From Aurelia coerulea (taxonomy: Eukaryota > Cnidaria > Scyphozoa > Semaeostomeae > Ulmaridae), in assembly GCA_039566865.1 (NCBI GenBank), contig CM076956.1, positions 114,501 to 178,500 of the forward strand: a DNA stretch of 64,000 nucleotides, read 5' to 3'. Shown piece after piece: positions 1 through 11,149 of the stretch. The position numbers and the translations under genes are program-made. Numbering within the stretch: position 1 is the first letter of the stretch; each line of letters begins with the position of its first letter. The notes under the pieces are model-generated. The model was not told the DNA's origin. It did not search any database and saw only the letters and a program-made list of their open reading frames with translations.

Positions 1-1
1 G

Positions 2-685
2 ACGAGAGATGAAACACTCATGGAGTTGAAAGCGGAGAGACTTCGCCTTGCGTTAAAGAAGATTCACGAAGAGAGAGAAGCAGCATTGCAGAATGATAAT
101 GAAATTATTGAATTAGAGGGAAAGGTCTGCAGCAAGAAGAACACTTCGATAAACAGCAACAGGCTTGTGTTACCACCATTAATCAATAAGTTACGTAGCA
201 ATGTTTTAGGATCAGTATCAGAGCCTTGCTCTCCATCAATTTCACGCTCGCGCAGCCCCTTCGGTCCAAGTTGTCTTGCAAACAAAGACAATGAAATTGA
301 AGGAAAAAAGCTACAACCAACTTTGATGAAATCCGTCAGTGTGGACAGTTTGATTACAGAAAGAACCAGAACCCGTAACAGCCTGCCAGAACCGGCAAGC
401 TTCACCTTTACGGAGGACAATATTGAAAAGCAGAAATTAAAAGAAAGGATACCACTTGATTCAAAGCAACCTTGGCAAGTGATAAGAAAGCATCTATATG
501 GTACAAAACCACGAAATCATGTCTCTAATCGAAGCAATTGGAGAACTATACACCATGATCAATCAGACCAACTGAACGCAGTAAACGCATCACCAAGTTT
601 GAAGCAAGCATTTGATAAGTTAAAAGATTGCCGGTATCTCCGAAGAGAAACAGTTGAACAGAAGGTGTTAAGGACAGATCTTTAG
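2..685 (+). CDS. C-terminal part of unrecognised protein (partial, enters from left edge)
   Basis: The reading frame is open from the first bases of the window to a TAG at 683-685, so the ATG at 20 is probably internal and the true start lies upstream or in an earlier exon. I do not recognise the protein. It opens with a charged, coiled-coil-like helix (AERLRLALKKIHEEREAALQ), then a serine-rich low-complexity stretch (SPSISRSRSPFGPS) and a second serine-rich motif (MKSVSVDSLI). The last 45 or so residues, starting at QSDQLNAVNASPSLKQAFDK, are the first copy of a segment repeated in decayed form downstream to 1,541. The lack of conserved catalytic or metal-binding motifs suggests a disordered or scaffold-like protein. 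Codons look coding-like and the frame is 228 codons long without a stop. An intronless 3' exon is the simplest reading. Confidence 0.5.
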   Translation, partial: TRDETLMELKAERLRLALKKIHEEREAALQNDNEIIELEGKVCSKKNTSINSNRLVLPPLINKLRSNVLGSVSEPCSPSISRSRSPFGPSCLANKDNEIEGKKLQPTLMKSVSVDSLITERTRTRNSLPEPASFTFTEDNIEKQKLKERIPLDSKQPWQVIRKHLYGTKPRNHVSNRSNWRTIHHDQSDQLNAVNASPSLKQAFDKLKDCRYLRRETVEQKVLRTDL

Positions 686-1545
686 GAACGATTTCATAGC
701 ATTCAATAGTGCAAACTCGAAGCAGATTGCAAACTGCAAAATACAGCCAACCAGACCAACTGAGCACAGCAAACGCATCACCAAGTTTGAAGCAAGCATT
801 GATAAGTTAAAATATTGTCAGTATTTCCGAAGAGAAACAGTTGAACAGAAGGTGTTAAGAACAGATCTTTAGGAATGATTTCATAGCATCCCCTAGCGCA
901 AACTCGAAGCAGATTGCAAACTGCAAAATACAGCCAACCAGACCAACTGAGCACAGCAAACGCATCACCAAGTTTGAAGCAAGCATTGATAAGTTAAAAG
1001 ATTGTCAGTATTTCCGAAGAGAAACAGTTGAACAGAAGGTGTTAAGAACAGATCTTTAGGAATGATTTCATAGCATCCCCTAGCGCAAACTCGAAGCAGA
1101 TTGCAAACTGCAGAACCAGACCAACTGAACATAGCAAACGCATTACTAAGCTTGCAAGCAATTGGGAAACTAAGAGACTGTCGATATCTTCATAGAGATA
1201 CAGTTGAACAGATGTTAAGATCACATATTTAGGAATGCCCTCTGGTGAAAATCAGAAGCAGATTGCAGATTACGGAGCACGATCAATCACACCAACTGAA
1301 CATAGCAAACGCATTACCAAGTCAGAAGCAAGTATTTGATGAAATAATGGAATGTTTGTACGTACAGACAGGAGATATTAAGAACAGATCTTTAGCAATC
1401 ACTGTGAAAGTATCCCAAAAACATGCAGCAGAAAAGAGAAATAGATTGCAAACTATGGAGCACAATCCACCAAAGCAATTGAACGCAGCAAACGCATTAA
1501 GTTTGAAACAAGCATTTGATAAACTAAAATATTGTCGATAACAAA
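545..1545 (+). repeat. Decayed tandem array of a coding segment (about 180-188 bp unit, six copies)
   Basis: Copies are anchored on the motif ccaactgaacrcagyaaacgcat at about 568, 756, 943, 1,121, 1,292 and 1,478. Spacing is about 187 bp between copies 1-3 and about 170-186 bp afterwards. Copy 1 is in frame with the ORF that ends at 685. Copies 2 and 3 share a one-base deletion in the run caagcatttgat (caagcattgat), so they were duplicated from each other after the frame was broken. Copies 5 and 6 (ORF 1,245-1,541) have the full run again and a continuous frame of their own, ending NAANALSLKQAFDKLKYCR then stop. Confidence 0.75.
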
Positions 1546-1559
1546 ATTGTTGAGATCAG

Positions 1560-2600
1560 ATATTTCGAAATACAAAATAGCGTTGAAGATTTGAACCAAA
1601 GTTTGATAGACAGACAATTTTTAGGAGGACATTGATCATAGTATATGAAAAATTAGATCATGAAGAATACAATGTGATTTTGAGCCCATGTGTGTATAAT
1701 GAGCCAATCAGATGACTGTTAAACGAAAAATTTTGCAGTGTGGCATAAAATATAGCCCATAGCTCCCGTTTCCACGGCGATCTTCTTGTTTTCACAAGGA
1801 CCAAAAGTTTAGAAATGATGTTAGATTGCGTCAAACATTACTGATAGATAATTCCTTGATAAAAATTCATGAAAAAGTTGCTAGGACACTCCAGGTTCAC
1901 ACAACGAGTTACTAAGATATTGCAGGCGTTCCACAGTCAGTCAAACAGTTCAATTTCACATCATTCAAATGATTCCAGCATGCTTCAGACATCACGCACA
2001 TGTGGCCTGGATGGTAATTCTTTCCTCTCATTAAGTGGTAGTTTTAAGTGGTAGTTCTTTCATTGTGCAAGAATTCACTATGTTATGTACAGCCTGCAGT
2101 TTTAGCCACTCAAATCTGCAGGTTGGTATCGCGTCCCCCAACTGCGCTGGATCCGATACGCTTCGTTATTACGTCATATATCATACATCGTTTTGAATGA
2201 ACCACAATGAATCGTTGGGCTGTGTGGGTCGTCATTTAATTAACGTCACTGACCGAATTTCCTCAGGAGCTCTGGATTTTCAATTTCCATGATCTTTACG
2301 TACCGTACAGCTCTTGTGAGTTCTTAATTCAAACAAGGGGAAAGGTAACAGTTCTTACACCTTCAGGAGGGCAATTTCTTAATCTGGAAGAGCATTTACA
2401 CTAACTAAAGAAAGGGTTGTTGAAAAAGCACTCGCAGCGTTCGAGATTAAAACACAAAACTGAGCAAAGCAGTACCTTGAAACTTGGTCGCTAACTCACT
2501 TATCGTGCATGTGAAAGTGTGTTGTTAAGAGCAAGTCAATCAAAATCAACGGAAATACAGAAAGTTATTGTTCCATTGTCTCTCTTTTTTCTAACACCTT
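1560..2600. other. No gene seen
   Basis: Only short ORFs without a recognisable family. A 61-codon plus-strand ORF at 1,869-2,054 has no homology I can name. I see no RNA gene or clear repeat. Confidence 0.4.
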
Positions 2601-3440
2601 CGCTTCACTGCACCAAGGGCTGGCGTGTCACACTGGAAATGATGGTTCTACCTTTGTCCGAAAGCCGGTAAAACACAAAAAAATTCGCACCACCATTGTC
2701 CCAAAGTTTTTTTGTGGCAAACTTCCGCTGTTGTTTTTTTCAATTTTAGCATGATGTATCACTGACGATGTTTGTCCCAAAAACCGGTGGTTTTGACCAA
2801 TTACAGTACTGTTTTCGAAAGCAAGTAGTGATTGTACACTCACAGAAAAAAGGTGGTCTTTATAGTACCTTTTAGGGTACTTGAGCAAAATACATATTTG
2901 GGACCCCTAAAGGTACTTTGAAGTACCTTTTTGACCTGAAGTACCCTAGGGTTTCCTAGAATACCCTCAAAGTACCCTATAGGGTACTTTAGAATACTCT
3001 AGAATACCCCTTGGCCTTCAAATACCCTAGGGTTCTATAAAGTACTTCTCAAAACCAGCTTATTTCTGTGAGTGTAGCTACGAGAGTACAGGTGTTCCAA
3101 AACTGGTTGCCGGACAAAGGTGGGACAGCTTTGGTGAAAAATTTGAAATCCTGGCCTTCTTCTCGGCAATTTGCCGGACAATAGGAGAACCAGCTTACAG
3201 CTAAACTTCAGGATTTTACTTAGATAGGAGGTTAGAAAATTTGATTTTTATGACAAACTGATTATTCAAACTTCCCCTCTATTCCAAAAACTGTTTGTTT
3301 TGGGCAGGAAGGTCGTACTGTGTGATAAAGAATCGGTTATTTTTTCCGATTTGGACAAACATGGGGTCAAATATTTCACAGACAGTGCCCTTCCCTGACT
3401 GCACCCACTGCTGGAAGTTTGACACATGCGAATTAAAAAA
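2600..3440 (+). repeat. Dispersed fold-back repeat (also at right edge of window)
   Basis: The sequence carries ggttctacctttgtccg near 2,643 and inverted complements such as gccggacaaaggtgggac near 3,111. The same words recur in opposite orientation at 63,600-64,000 (for example ggttctacctttgtcc at the last bases, and gggtaaaatatttgacccc against ggggtcaaatatttcac near 3,363). It is therefore one family present twice. The copy is interrupted by a smaller element at about 2,837-3,074. Confidence 0.7.
2837..3074. mobile_element. Nested MITE with 12-bp terminal inverted repeats and TA flanks
   Basis: The left end reads TA then CACTCACAGAAA. The right end reads TTTCTGTGAGTG then TA. The TA duplication and short inverted ends fit a non-autonomous Tc1/mariner-like element. 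Its roughly 240-bp body is built from repeats of agggtac and its complement gtaccct, giving many small hairpins. It has no coding capacity. Confidence 0.65.
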
Positions 3441-3649
3441 TACCGTGAGTAGCTAGATACTGCAAGTGCGTTTACTTTTCTGCAGAAGAAGTAATGAAAG
3501 AGAGATATTAAAGGAAACCTCCTCCGCAGAAGAAGATATTTTGAGTTCCCGAAACAAGAGCAGAATTTGTAGCAATAGCATTCACTGCTTTACCTCATAT
3601 TGACTTTGATTGATTTGCCAGAATAAAGCAACCTATAACTGCAAGATAA

Positions 3650-4275
3650 AGGAATTTTTATGGCTGATTAATCAAGCCACGAATAACAAGGACGGATTTT
3701 GCAAGAGTTGCATTTGATTGACACTGCAATTCAAAGCGATTATTGATTACAGACAAAGGAAATTCTCTCAACCAGTAAATCAAAACAAACAAAGCCGCAA
3801 AAGTTTCTCTGAAACCTAGGTAGCTAGCGCGCTCATTGTGCATTCCAAAAATTGTTTTTAAGAGCAAACATGAGCATAGATCGAAAGAAGGAGGATATAT
3901 CTACATATCTGCCTCCGGCATTTCATGTTTGGTTCAAAAGCGGATTGGCAGGCGATTCAATTCTCTTCTTTTTTGGGTGTAATTAAAACACTTACTGCTC
4001 CGCTTCTGAACCAAAGAAATAAAATGCTCGAGATAGATGTGTAGATAGATCCTTCTTCTTTCGATATATGCTCTTGTTTGCTCTTAAAACAGTTTCTGGG
4101 ATGCACAACAAATGAGCTAGCTACCTGGGTTTTAGAGAAACTTTTGTGGCTTTGTATGTTTTGAATTTATGGTTGAGAGAATTTACTCTCCGCAGTCGCT
4201 AATCGCTTTGAATTCAGGTGTCAACAAAAGCAACTCGTGCTATTGTCTTACAAAATCTGTCCTTGTTGCTACGAA
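3650..4275. repeat. Long fold-back element, arms about 250 bp
   Basis: The left arm (about 3,655-3,945) includes ttaagagcaaacatgagcat and tcgaaagaaggagg. Its complement (ccttcttctttcgatatatg, tgctcttgtttgctcttaaa) follows at about 4,050-4,095, and further matches extend to about 4,265 (gtccttgttgct against aacaaggac at 3,686). The arms are diverged, so this is an old insertion. It has no coding capacity. Confidence 0.65.
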
Positions 4276-5330
4276 TATAATACCGGTACAAGTAACTCAG
4301 AAAATGAAGCCACGCAAGACACTCTGAAACCTAGGAGGCTATCTCACCCATAATACATGCGAAAAGAGGTTGTTAAGAGAGAAATCGGCAGACATCAAAA
4401 ATAGAAGAATTGATCTGAAACTTACCTCAGTTTTATAATCTTCCTTGTGCAAGCATGGTACAATCAAAATTGTACTCGAAGAGTCTTTTGCATCAGTGAG
4501 AGATCCAGTTATTCGGCCTCATCAATATCAAAGGAATAATTTGATGAACCAATGACAGTTTGAGTCCTGCAATCTGTTTTGTGTGACAAAAACCTCTCCG
4601 CAATGGCCTTGTGTGAGCCCAATGTTTTATTATCATTTTGACAGGAGTGACATCTTCAAATCAAAGACCCAGGGAAACAAGAGACTCAAGCAACAAGTCT
4701 AGTTGTGTGAAAAAACCAAAATGTCGGTGCCTTTAGAAACTTTCAAATGAAGCTTCGAGGACCACCATACTGTCGGCATCTCTGTTTCCAGTTACCTTTT
4801 CAAAACTCTTGTCCGCCAAGAAAACTGAGTGACGGCTATTTAATTAACTTTCTTTTACTTTCCTTGATCCCTTTTTTCCAGCAAAATTAATCTTGGGTAC
4901 AGAAAGAAATCCAAAAATTTCCCGAAAGACTTTAAAAGGGAATTTTCGTGGCTCCTTCCCTTGTCAACTATGCAAAGAATCGAAATTAGTCAGTGTTCCG
5001 CAGTAGAAACCACATATACAAAATCGTAATAGATTCTCGTAAATAAAATCTGTGATCTTTTAATACGATTTGGTTGGAGTCGAGACTCGTCTGCCCGAAT
5101 AGTTTATGCAATGAGCGGATAAAAGAATGAACAACGCCTCAGGTCTAGCCTCGTATAGATATATTGAATAATGATTCTGACGAATTGGTTTCAAGCAAAT
5201 TGAATCGATGGCGACTGTAATTGAAATGGTATGATAACAACGAGACCATTTGATCTTAATCATAAAGTGGATTTTAAACAGTGGAAAGAGTTGTTTTCTT
5301 CAACAATTTTACTTACGCTGCATTGCCAAT
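4276..5330. other. No gene seen; one fragment of a shared repeat
   Basis: Near 4,670 the words gggaaacaagagactca recur from the fold-back family seen at 12,420-12,970. Otherwise only short unsupported ORFs. Confidence 0.4.
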
Positions 5331-5335
5331 CATTC

Positions 5336-5798
5336 AAATCTTTAAAAAGGTCGGTGTAAATTCTATTGCCGTTTTCTTTTAAATAAATAGCTTGAAAGGA
5401 ACTTATGGTACTTTGCCGTAAATCTGCCGTGGAAATTTTATGATATCTTGATTTTTTTCAAAATGGCACCAATTTAATTATTTTTGAAAAAATTCATGGA
5501 AAATTTTGAAAAAAATTAAATCATCGTAAATCCTAAACTAATAGAGGAAACATTACATAACTTTCAAGAAAACCATAGTTTATGGAGGTCTACAATATGG
5601 TGGCAAGCAGGAATCTTTAGCTTTTCTAGTTTAGGATTTAGATATTTGATGACGTCATAGACTCAAATTTAATAAATACCGCCATATTGAAACTAATCAA
5701 GATGGCAGATTTACAGCGAAAACCCCTAAGTTCCTTCCATGATATTTATTTAAAAGAAAATTGTAAAAGAATTTTACACCGACCTTTTTAAAGATTTG
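5336..5798. repeat. Fold-back element, family F1 (copy 1)
   Basis: The left end is aaatctttaaaaaggtcggt and the right end the matching accgacctttttaaagattt. Inside both arms are variants of agcttgaaaggaacttatgg and a complement. Related copies lie at 25,961-26,474 and 59,265-59,738. Weaker relatives sit at about 10,775-11,140, 12,040-12,400 and 59,826-60,405. Nearly the whole length is arm, so a transcript would form a long hairpin. Confidence 0.75.
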
Positions 5799-5860
5799 TA
5801 CCCTTAATTAATAGGCCTTAAAGCTGTAATCTTGGCTATTGTTTTGTTTAGCCAGCTACA

Positions 5861-5861
<1 letters not shown>

Positions 5862-5908
<47 letters not shown>

Positions 5909-5922
5909 GATGATGATGATGA
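5862..5922. repeat. Microsatellites (AAAT)n then (ATG)n
   Basis: About eleven tandem AAAT units run into a short ATG/GAT tract. Simple-sequence repeat with no other function visible. Confidence 0.95.
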
Positions 5923-5969
5923 TTCCACTAGATCCAGGCTCTTTTGCAGAATTACTAAAAGATCTAATT

Positions 5970-6697
5970 AAAGGGTGTCCCAAAACAATTGTTCGATGTT
6001 TGATTAAATATTAAAAATAAAGAAATAATGAACGGGCTCCATGGTAAGATAACCATATTGCCGAGATCTTAAATTAATTTTAGACACCAAAAGCTAGCAA
6101 ATCGGCCAAATATTCACGGAGTTACGAGCCTTTGAAGTTCACGTTTTGACCAGACGCCCTTAAATCGGACATATTTTGAAAGTAGAATCTCGTTTATTCA
6201 AAGGAAATCAAATGGAATTTAAAAAGCACTTTCGATAAACCAGCTTTATCTAACATTGGATGAAGGTTATGGATTCTTGGGGGAATTCTGTTGAGCACAA
6301 TTTGGGAATGGCCCTGTCTCTCATCGATTAAGTTTTCAATTCTATGTTTTTGGCAACGGTTACAAGAATCAAATTATTTTTGAAGTCCTGTTTGGTTTGC
6401 TCTGATATCAGCAAGAGGAAAAGCATGGACAGCCTTCTTTTACCTCAATTTTAGGATGTCTTTTTGAAAAAATATCTTTTTGAAGTCAGTTAGGGGCGTC
6501 TGATTTAAGCTTTTGCACGAACTTCAACGTCAAAAGCTTGTAGCTCCGTGAATTCTTAGCGGATTCACAAGATTCTGGCGTCAAAAATTAATCTAAAATA
6601 TTAAGAAACCGGGTTATCTAGCCAGGAGCCTGTACATTTTATCGTTACTTTTTAATATTGAATCAAACTTCGAAAAATTTTCCTGGGACAACCTGTA
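5970..6697. repeat. Fold-back element, family F3 (copy 1)
   Basis: The left end agggtgtcccaaaacaatt pairs with the right end ttttcctgggacaacct. Arms pair internally (taaattaattttagacacca with gcgtcaaaaattaatctaaa). A second copy at 43,388-44,013 keeps the same order, including the phrase gggctccatgg. Confidence 0.7.
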
Positions 6698-6949
6698 GAG
6701 ATATAACCTTGAATATGTATGTAAAAAAGGCTTCCATTATTCAGCTCTTACTGCACGGAACAGCATCCTTTTCCCAATCAGAGAACTCCCAACTTTCCCG
6801 CAGTTCAAAATATATTTAAAACTCACTTCACGAACTGCATTCAAATTGAAACGCGACTCCCTGGAAGAGCAGCAAATAGGCCCCAACAGTTCAAAATTAC
6901 TTTGTCTTGAACATCTTGCATTTTGTATCACCGTTATTTCTAATTCTAA

Positions 6950-7240
6950 AGCAATTTTAAACTTGGTTTAAAACCGGTATAAAACAGCTTCAAACTAATT
7001 AGAGACAGGTTTAAAACTCGTTTAGAATCTGTTTAAATCTAGTTTGAACCGGTTTGAAATTACTTTGAAATTTGTTTGAACTGGTTTTAAATAACTTTTA
7101 AACAGGTTTGGATGCGGTTTAAAACCATCTTAAAGCCATCTTAAAATCTATATCAATTCAGTTTAAAACCTGTTCAGAATCAGTTTAAAACCTGTTTAAA
7201 ACCACTTTGAAGCAGGTTTAAAGCCGGTTTGAAAGAGGAT
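6950..7240. repeat. Degenerate array of a roughly 11-12-bp GGTTTAAAACC-like unit
   Basis: About 25 imperfect units such as ggtttaaaac, cagtttaaaacctg and ccggtttgaaa follow one another, many close to palindromic around TTTAAA. There is no ORF. Origin and function are unknown. Confidence 0.8.
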
Positions 7241-8255
7241 TAAAACAAAAATGCTGTAGTTCAGAACTTTCTTCGCACTTGTGGGCATTACTAGGAGTTT
7301 CAGGAATGGGGCTCACATTTGCCGAAATCAGACGAATTAACGCGAAGCGATAACCAAGAGAAGATAATGAATTAAGGAGGAACATCAATGATTCCAGGGT
7401 TGGTCATCCCATGACCAATGTAAGAGTTGCGCTTTCTATGCGAAATATGAATGACTGTAGTGATAAAAATGACTTCATCGAAGTGCCACCCACATTACAA
7501 GATGACGTTTCCCGCTTTTCATCCTGTGCAATTCATCAAGCATTTAAACTAAGTTTACTTGTCATAACATTATTCTAAGAAAATGAAATCTAGGATTTCT
7601 GAATGATCCATTTTTGACAAAGATGCATTGTCAGCTAATAGCCACTGACATTTAATTAAAAAAGCATTCGGTGTCGTGATGTTAAAGGGTACCATAATTG
7701 CATTCGAACTGCAGACTTTTGTTTAAAAATTGCTAACGGATACAAGACGGTTTTTGCAGAAGAGAAGTTTGTTTACAGAAATATTTCCATTTCAAAATTA
7801 GTCCTTCTAAGTAAGGTGGATGAGACTAATCAGTTTACGGTCTAACCTATAGCTAATTCCGTATGTTTACGCTCTTCTAATATGGTTTCCTAGAGACCCG
7901 CTAAATGTAACATTATTTTTTCGTAAAATTCCCACAACTAATAAGTTCCGAATCGAGAATGAATGGGGAAATGACTTATTTGAAATCTTGATTTCATAAT
8001 CTGACGCATAAGGTCTAGTTACCGTTTAACTGATGAAATTGAGAAATTTCTTGCAACTGTTCGTCGGCCCTAATGACAGATCTATCCATGCACAAGTCAT
8101 CTTGAAGTTGAACAAAAATAATTGGGCAAAATGATGCTGCGTTTCCGTTTGGAGCTTGCGAAGGTATCGTTAGCGATCACTCTCTGTTGTGTCAGAAAAA
8201 CGCAACCCAAATGTAATTGAAAATCTTGAAAAATGATACGATTTAGTAGATGAAG
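7241..8255. other. No gene seen
   Basis: No recognisable coding exon, RNA gene or clear repeat boundary. Confidence 0.4.
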
Positions 8256-8259
8256 TGTA

Positions 8260-8846
8260 CCGGGTGTCCCAAAATGATGTATTATCGTTTGATTGCTTAC
8301 ATGTCCATAACCGATGAACAGATTTTCAAAAACTTTATTTTGTCCCATTGCCGAAAGGCTAAATTGTATTTCAGGATATTGGTTGAGGTTTAGGCCGATG
8401 TCTTCATGTTGAAAAGGAGATCGATAAACCTGCTCAAATTCAAGCCTTATATTGCATGAAAAAGTAACTGCCTACTTTCCAAGTCAATATTTTAGATGTG
8501 ATGTAAAAGGCTGAACTTATATGTCGTTCAGAGAATATATGTCGTTCAGAGCATATGTTAAAACTGAGTTCAGAGAATACGAATAGGAGTTAAGCATTTT
8601 GTATCACATCTAAAATGTTGACTGGAAAGATAGGCCATTTCTTTCTCATGCTATCTAAGGCTTGAATTTGAGCAGGTTTATCCATCTTCTTTTCGACACG
8701 AAAACGACATGGTAAAACGACAACCAATATCTTAAACTGCAATTTAGACTTTAGGCAATCAAATAAAACAAAGTTTTTGAAAATCGGTTCGTTGGTTATG
8801 GACATGTAAGCAATCAAACAATAATACATCATTTTGGGACACCCGG
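8260..8846. mobile_element. TA-flanked fold-back MITE, family F2 (copy A)
   Basis: Ends are CCGGGTGTCCCAAAATGATG and its inverted complement, with TA on both sides (8,258-8,259 and 8,847-8,848). The arms pair for at least 200 bp (gcttacatgtccataacc with ggttatggacatgtaagc). A sister copy is at 40,771-41,363. The TA target and termini fit a Tc1/mariner-type non-autonomous element. It contains no transposase. Confidence 0.85.
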
Positions 8847-8865
8847 TACACCGTCTGAAAGGGCA

Positions 8866-9455
8866 GTCTTTCTTCTTTCTAATGATATACAGTTTAGATC
8901 CATCAATGGAATTATCTATCATACAATTAATACTTTAGTGCATATGACCAATGTAAATAAACTACGTCGAATATCGCATACCCGAATACCATCTGTAAGA
9001 TGGCATGCTGCAAGTTAAAAGATTCTCTTATGAAAATATTTGAAGTATTATCACAAAGAAGATGTGCAAAAGTTCTAATCTGCTGCATGAGCGTTAGTTC
9101 AACGTTCGATTTGTAATGGCCTATCAAACGTGGGTAGCTTTTGTGGCGCATCCAGTATGATGCAAGATTTTGAATGAAGATCAATCATCAATCTTTAGGA
9201 TCAGTTACATCATTAACGATTTTTCGTTGCCGTCAGAAGAGGATATTGGACTATTTTAGCAAGAAGGCGTGTGAGCCAAGAAGATACCAGCAGAAGTCTT
9301 TTGTTCGAGAATGTAATATACGAAGCGAAATCAACTTCAAAACTTTTGTCAATTTCCTGTGGGTTTGTGTAAATTCTGTTATGAAATCGACAACCTGAAA
9401 AGTGTACTTTTGATGGCCGTTCACCAAAAACAGAACGTCGACATGGAAAGCAAAA
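8866..9455. other. No gene seen
   Basis: Only short overlapping ORFs on both strands without family resemblance. Confidence 0.4.
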
Positions 9456-9459
9456 ACTA

Positions 9460-10069
9460 CCGGGTGTCCCAAAAAAATGTATACGGATTTGGTTGACTCC
9501 AGCGATATGAATTTAGCCTCAATCAATGTCTAATCACTCTAAAAACGTTCCTCGATAGTCAACTTGAAGATAGGTACTTCGTTTGTTGGTATTGGTGCTG
9601 TGAGAGCAGACCTATTAATCTTGAAAGCTCAAATTTGCCTCTTCCTGCAAACCAGAGCTTTAGTTAGCTTTTTGGCCTAAGCAAATTGTTAAGGCACATC
9701 GTATAACTTAACGATATCATTGATAAAATTTGAACAATATTAGATATTGTGCTATTCTGTTTTCCAGAAGTCACCCCCAAGTCACCCATTGGGCAGTTTC
9801 TTAATTTTTCATTAATTTCAGTTCTTAATTTTGATGTGCTTCAGGAACCTGCTTAGGCCAAAAGGCCAAAGCTCTGGTTTGCAGGTGGACGCAAAATTGA
9901 GCTTTCAAGATTGATATTTCTGCTCTCAGAGCACCAATACCAAAAAACGAGGTATCTATGCTCAAGTTAACTATCGAGGAATATTTTGAGAGTAATTAGC
10001 CATGGATTAAAGCTAAATTCACATCGCTGGAGTCAACCAAATCTGTATACTTTTTTTTGGGACACCCGG
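9460..10069. mobile_element. TA-flanked fold-back MITE (copy C)
   Basis: Starts CCGGGTGTCCCAAAAAAATG and ends TTTTTTTTGGGACACCCGG, flanked by TA on both sides. Arms pair (ggttgactccagcgatatga with tcgctggagtcaacc). The interior differs from copies A and B and matches the element at 20,551-21,022. Confidence 0.85.
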
Positions 10070-10073
10070 TATG

Positions 10074-10770
10074 TGAGCATATTCATAACCAATGGAGACA
10101 CAAGAACACAAACTATTTGAAGGAATATTCTTCTTTATGAGCAGCTTTTTGAGATAAAAAGGATGGAAAATTGGAATGCTCCAACAACCTCTGAGCGTCC
10201 CCGTCCTTGAAGACGTCCGCGCCTTGTTGCTAGACAGCCTACTCTCCCTCGGCCCAACATGCACTTAGAAGAGTGCTATGTTCAAGAGAGAAACCAAAAT
10301 GAAATAAAGCTAGCTGTATATGATTTCATGTATTTACAATATCTTCTCATCATCATTCACGCTTCTAATTTACATACAGATAATATCCATTTACGATAAA
10401 ATAATTTCTTAAGATTAGCAGTTCGCTTCTGACGCGTAAAGAATAGGTGTACTCTACTTTTGCGATATTTAAGGATTATTGAAACCAGCCTAGGATTAAT
10501 AAATAGTAAAGATTGCTTCCTAAACACCGGTCTTATCCAAATATCAAAACAAAATTTAAAGGGAGTACAAAGACCAGCAGCCTTTGCTATCGTTTGTCTT
10601 TGTTTTTGTGAATTTCGTACAGTCAGTTATTCTGAAAGCTGTGCAGAGCAAGTCGCTGATTTCTGGCCTTTGTACTCTCTTTAAAACAAAACAAAAACGA
10701 AACTGTGATCCGCGGAAGTTATTTTGTTTTAGAAAATGGATCAGCATTGGCATCAGCATCTTTGTAAACT
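10074..10770. other. No gene seen
   Basis: Contains a roughly 50-bp-arm inverted repeat (gagtacaaagaccagcagcc near 10,563 against ggcctttgtactctctttaa near 10,665). No coding signal. Confidence 0.4.
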
Positions 10771-10774
10771 GGTT

Positions 10775-11140
10775 TATTATCTCTTTCTTTCAACTGAATG
10801 GCGTGAAAGGAACTTCCGTTACTTCGCTATAATTTCACCGTAAACTGCTCGATATCTTGATTACATTCAAAATATCAGCGTTACTTTGTTTTCAAAAAGA
10901 ATTCAAGGATGGAAGAAGAATGATAGAATCTGCGAGAAAATCATTGGTTATGAAGGTCTACAATATTGCGGCAAGCACAAGACTGTTGCCATTCTGGTTT
11001 ACGATTTAAAAAATTTGATGATGTAACAATCCCAAAAATTTGATTCATAAAAACCGCTTCTATTTTGAAAGTGATCAAGCTATCAAGGAAGTTCACGGTA
11101 GAACTACAGCAAACTAACCAAAGTTCTTATTAAACCATTG
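10775..11140. repeat. Diverged F1-type repeat
   Basis: Recognised by tttctttcaactgaatggcg, gaaaggaacttccgttactt and ggtctacaatattgcggcaa, which match the internal order of the F1 copies. Ends are not well defined. Confidence 0.5.
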
Positions 11141-11149
11141 AATCCAAAG

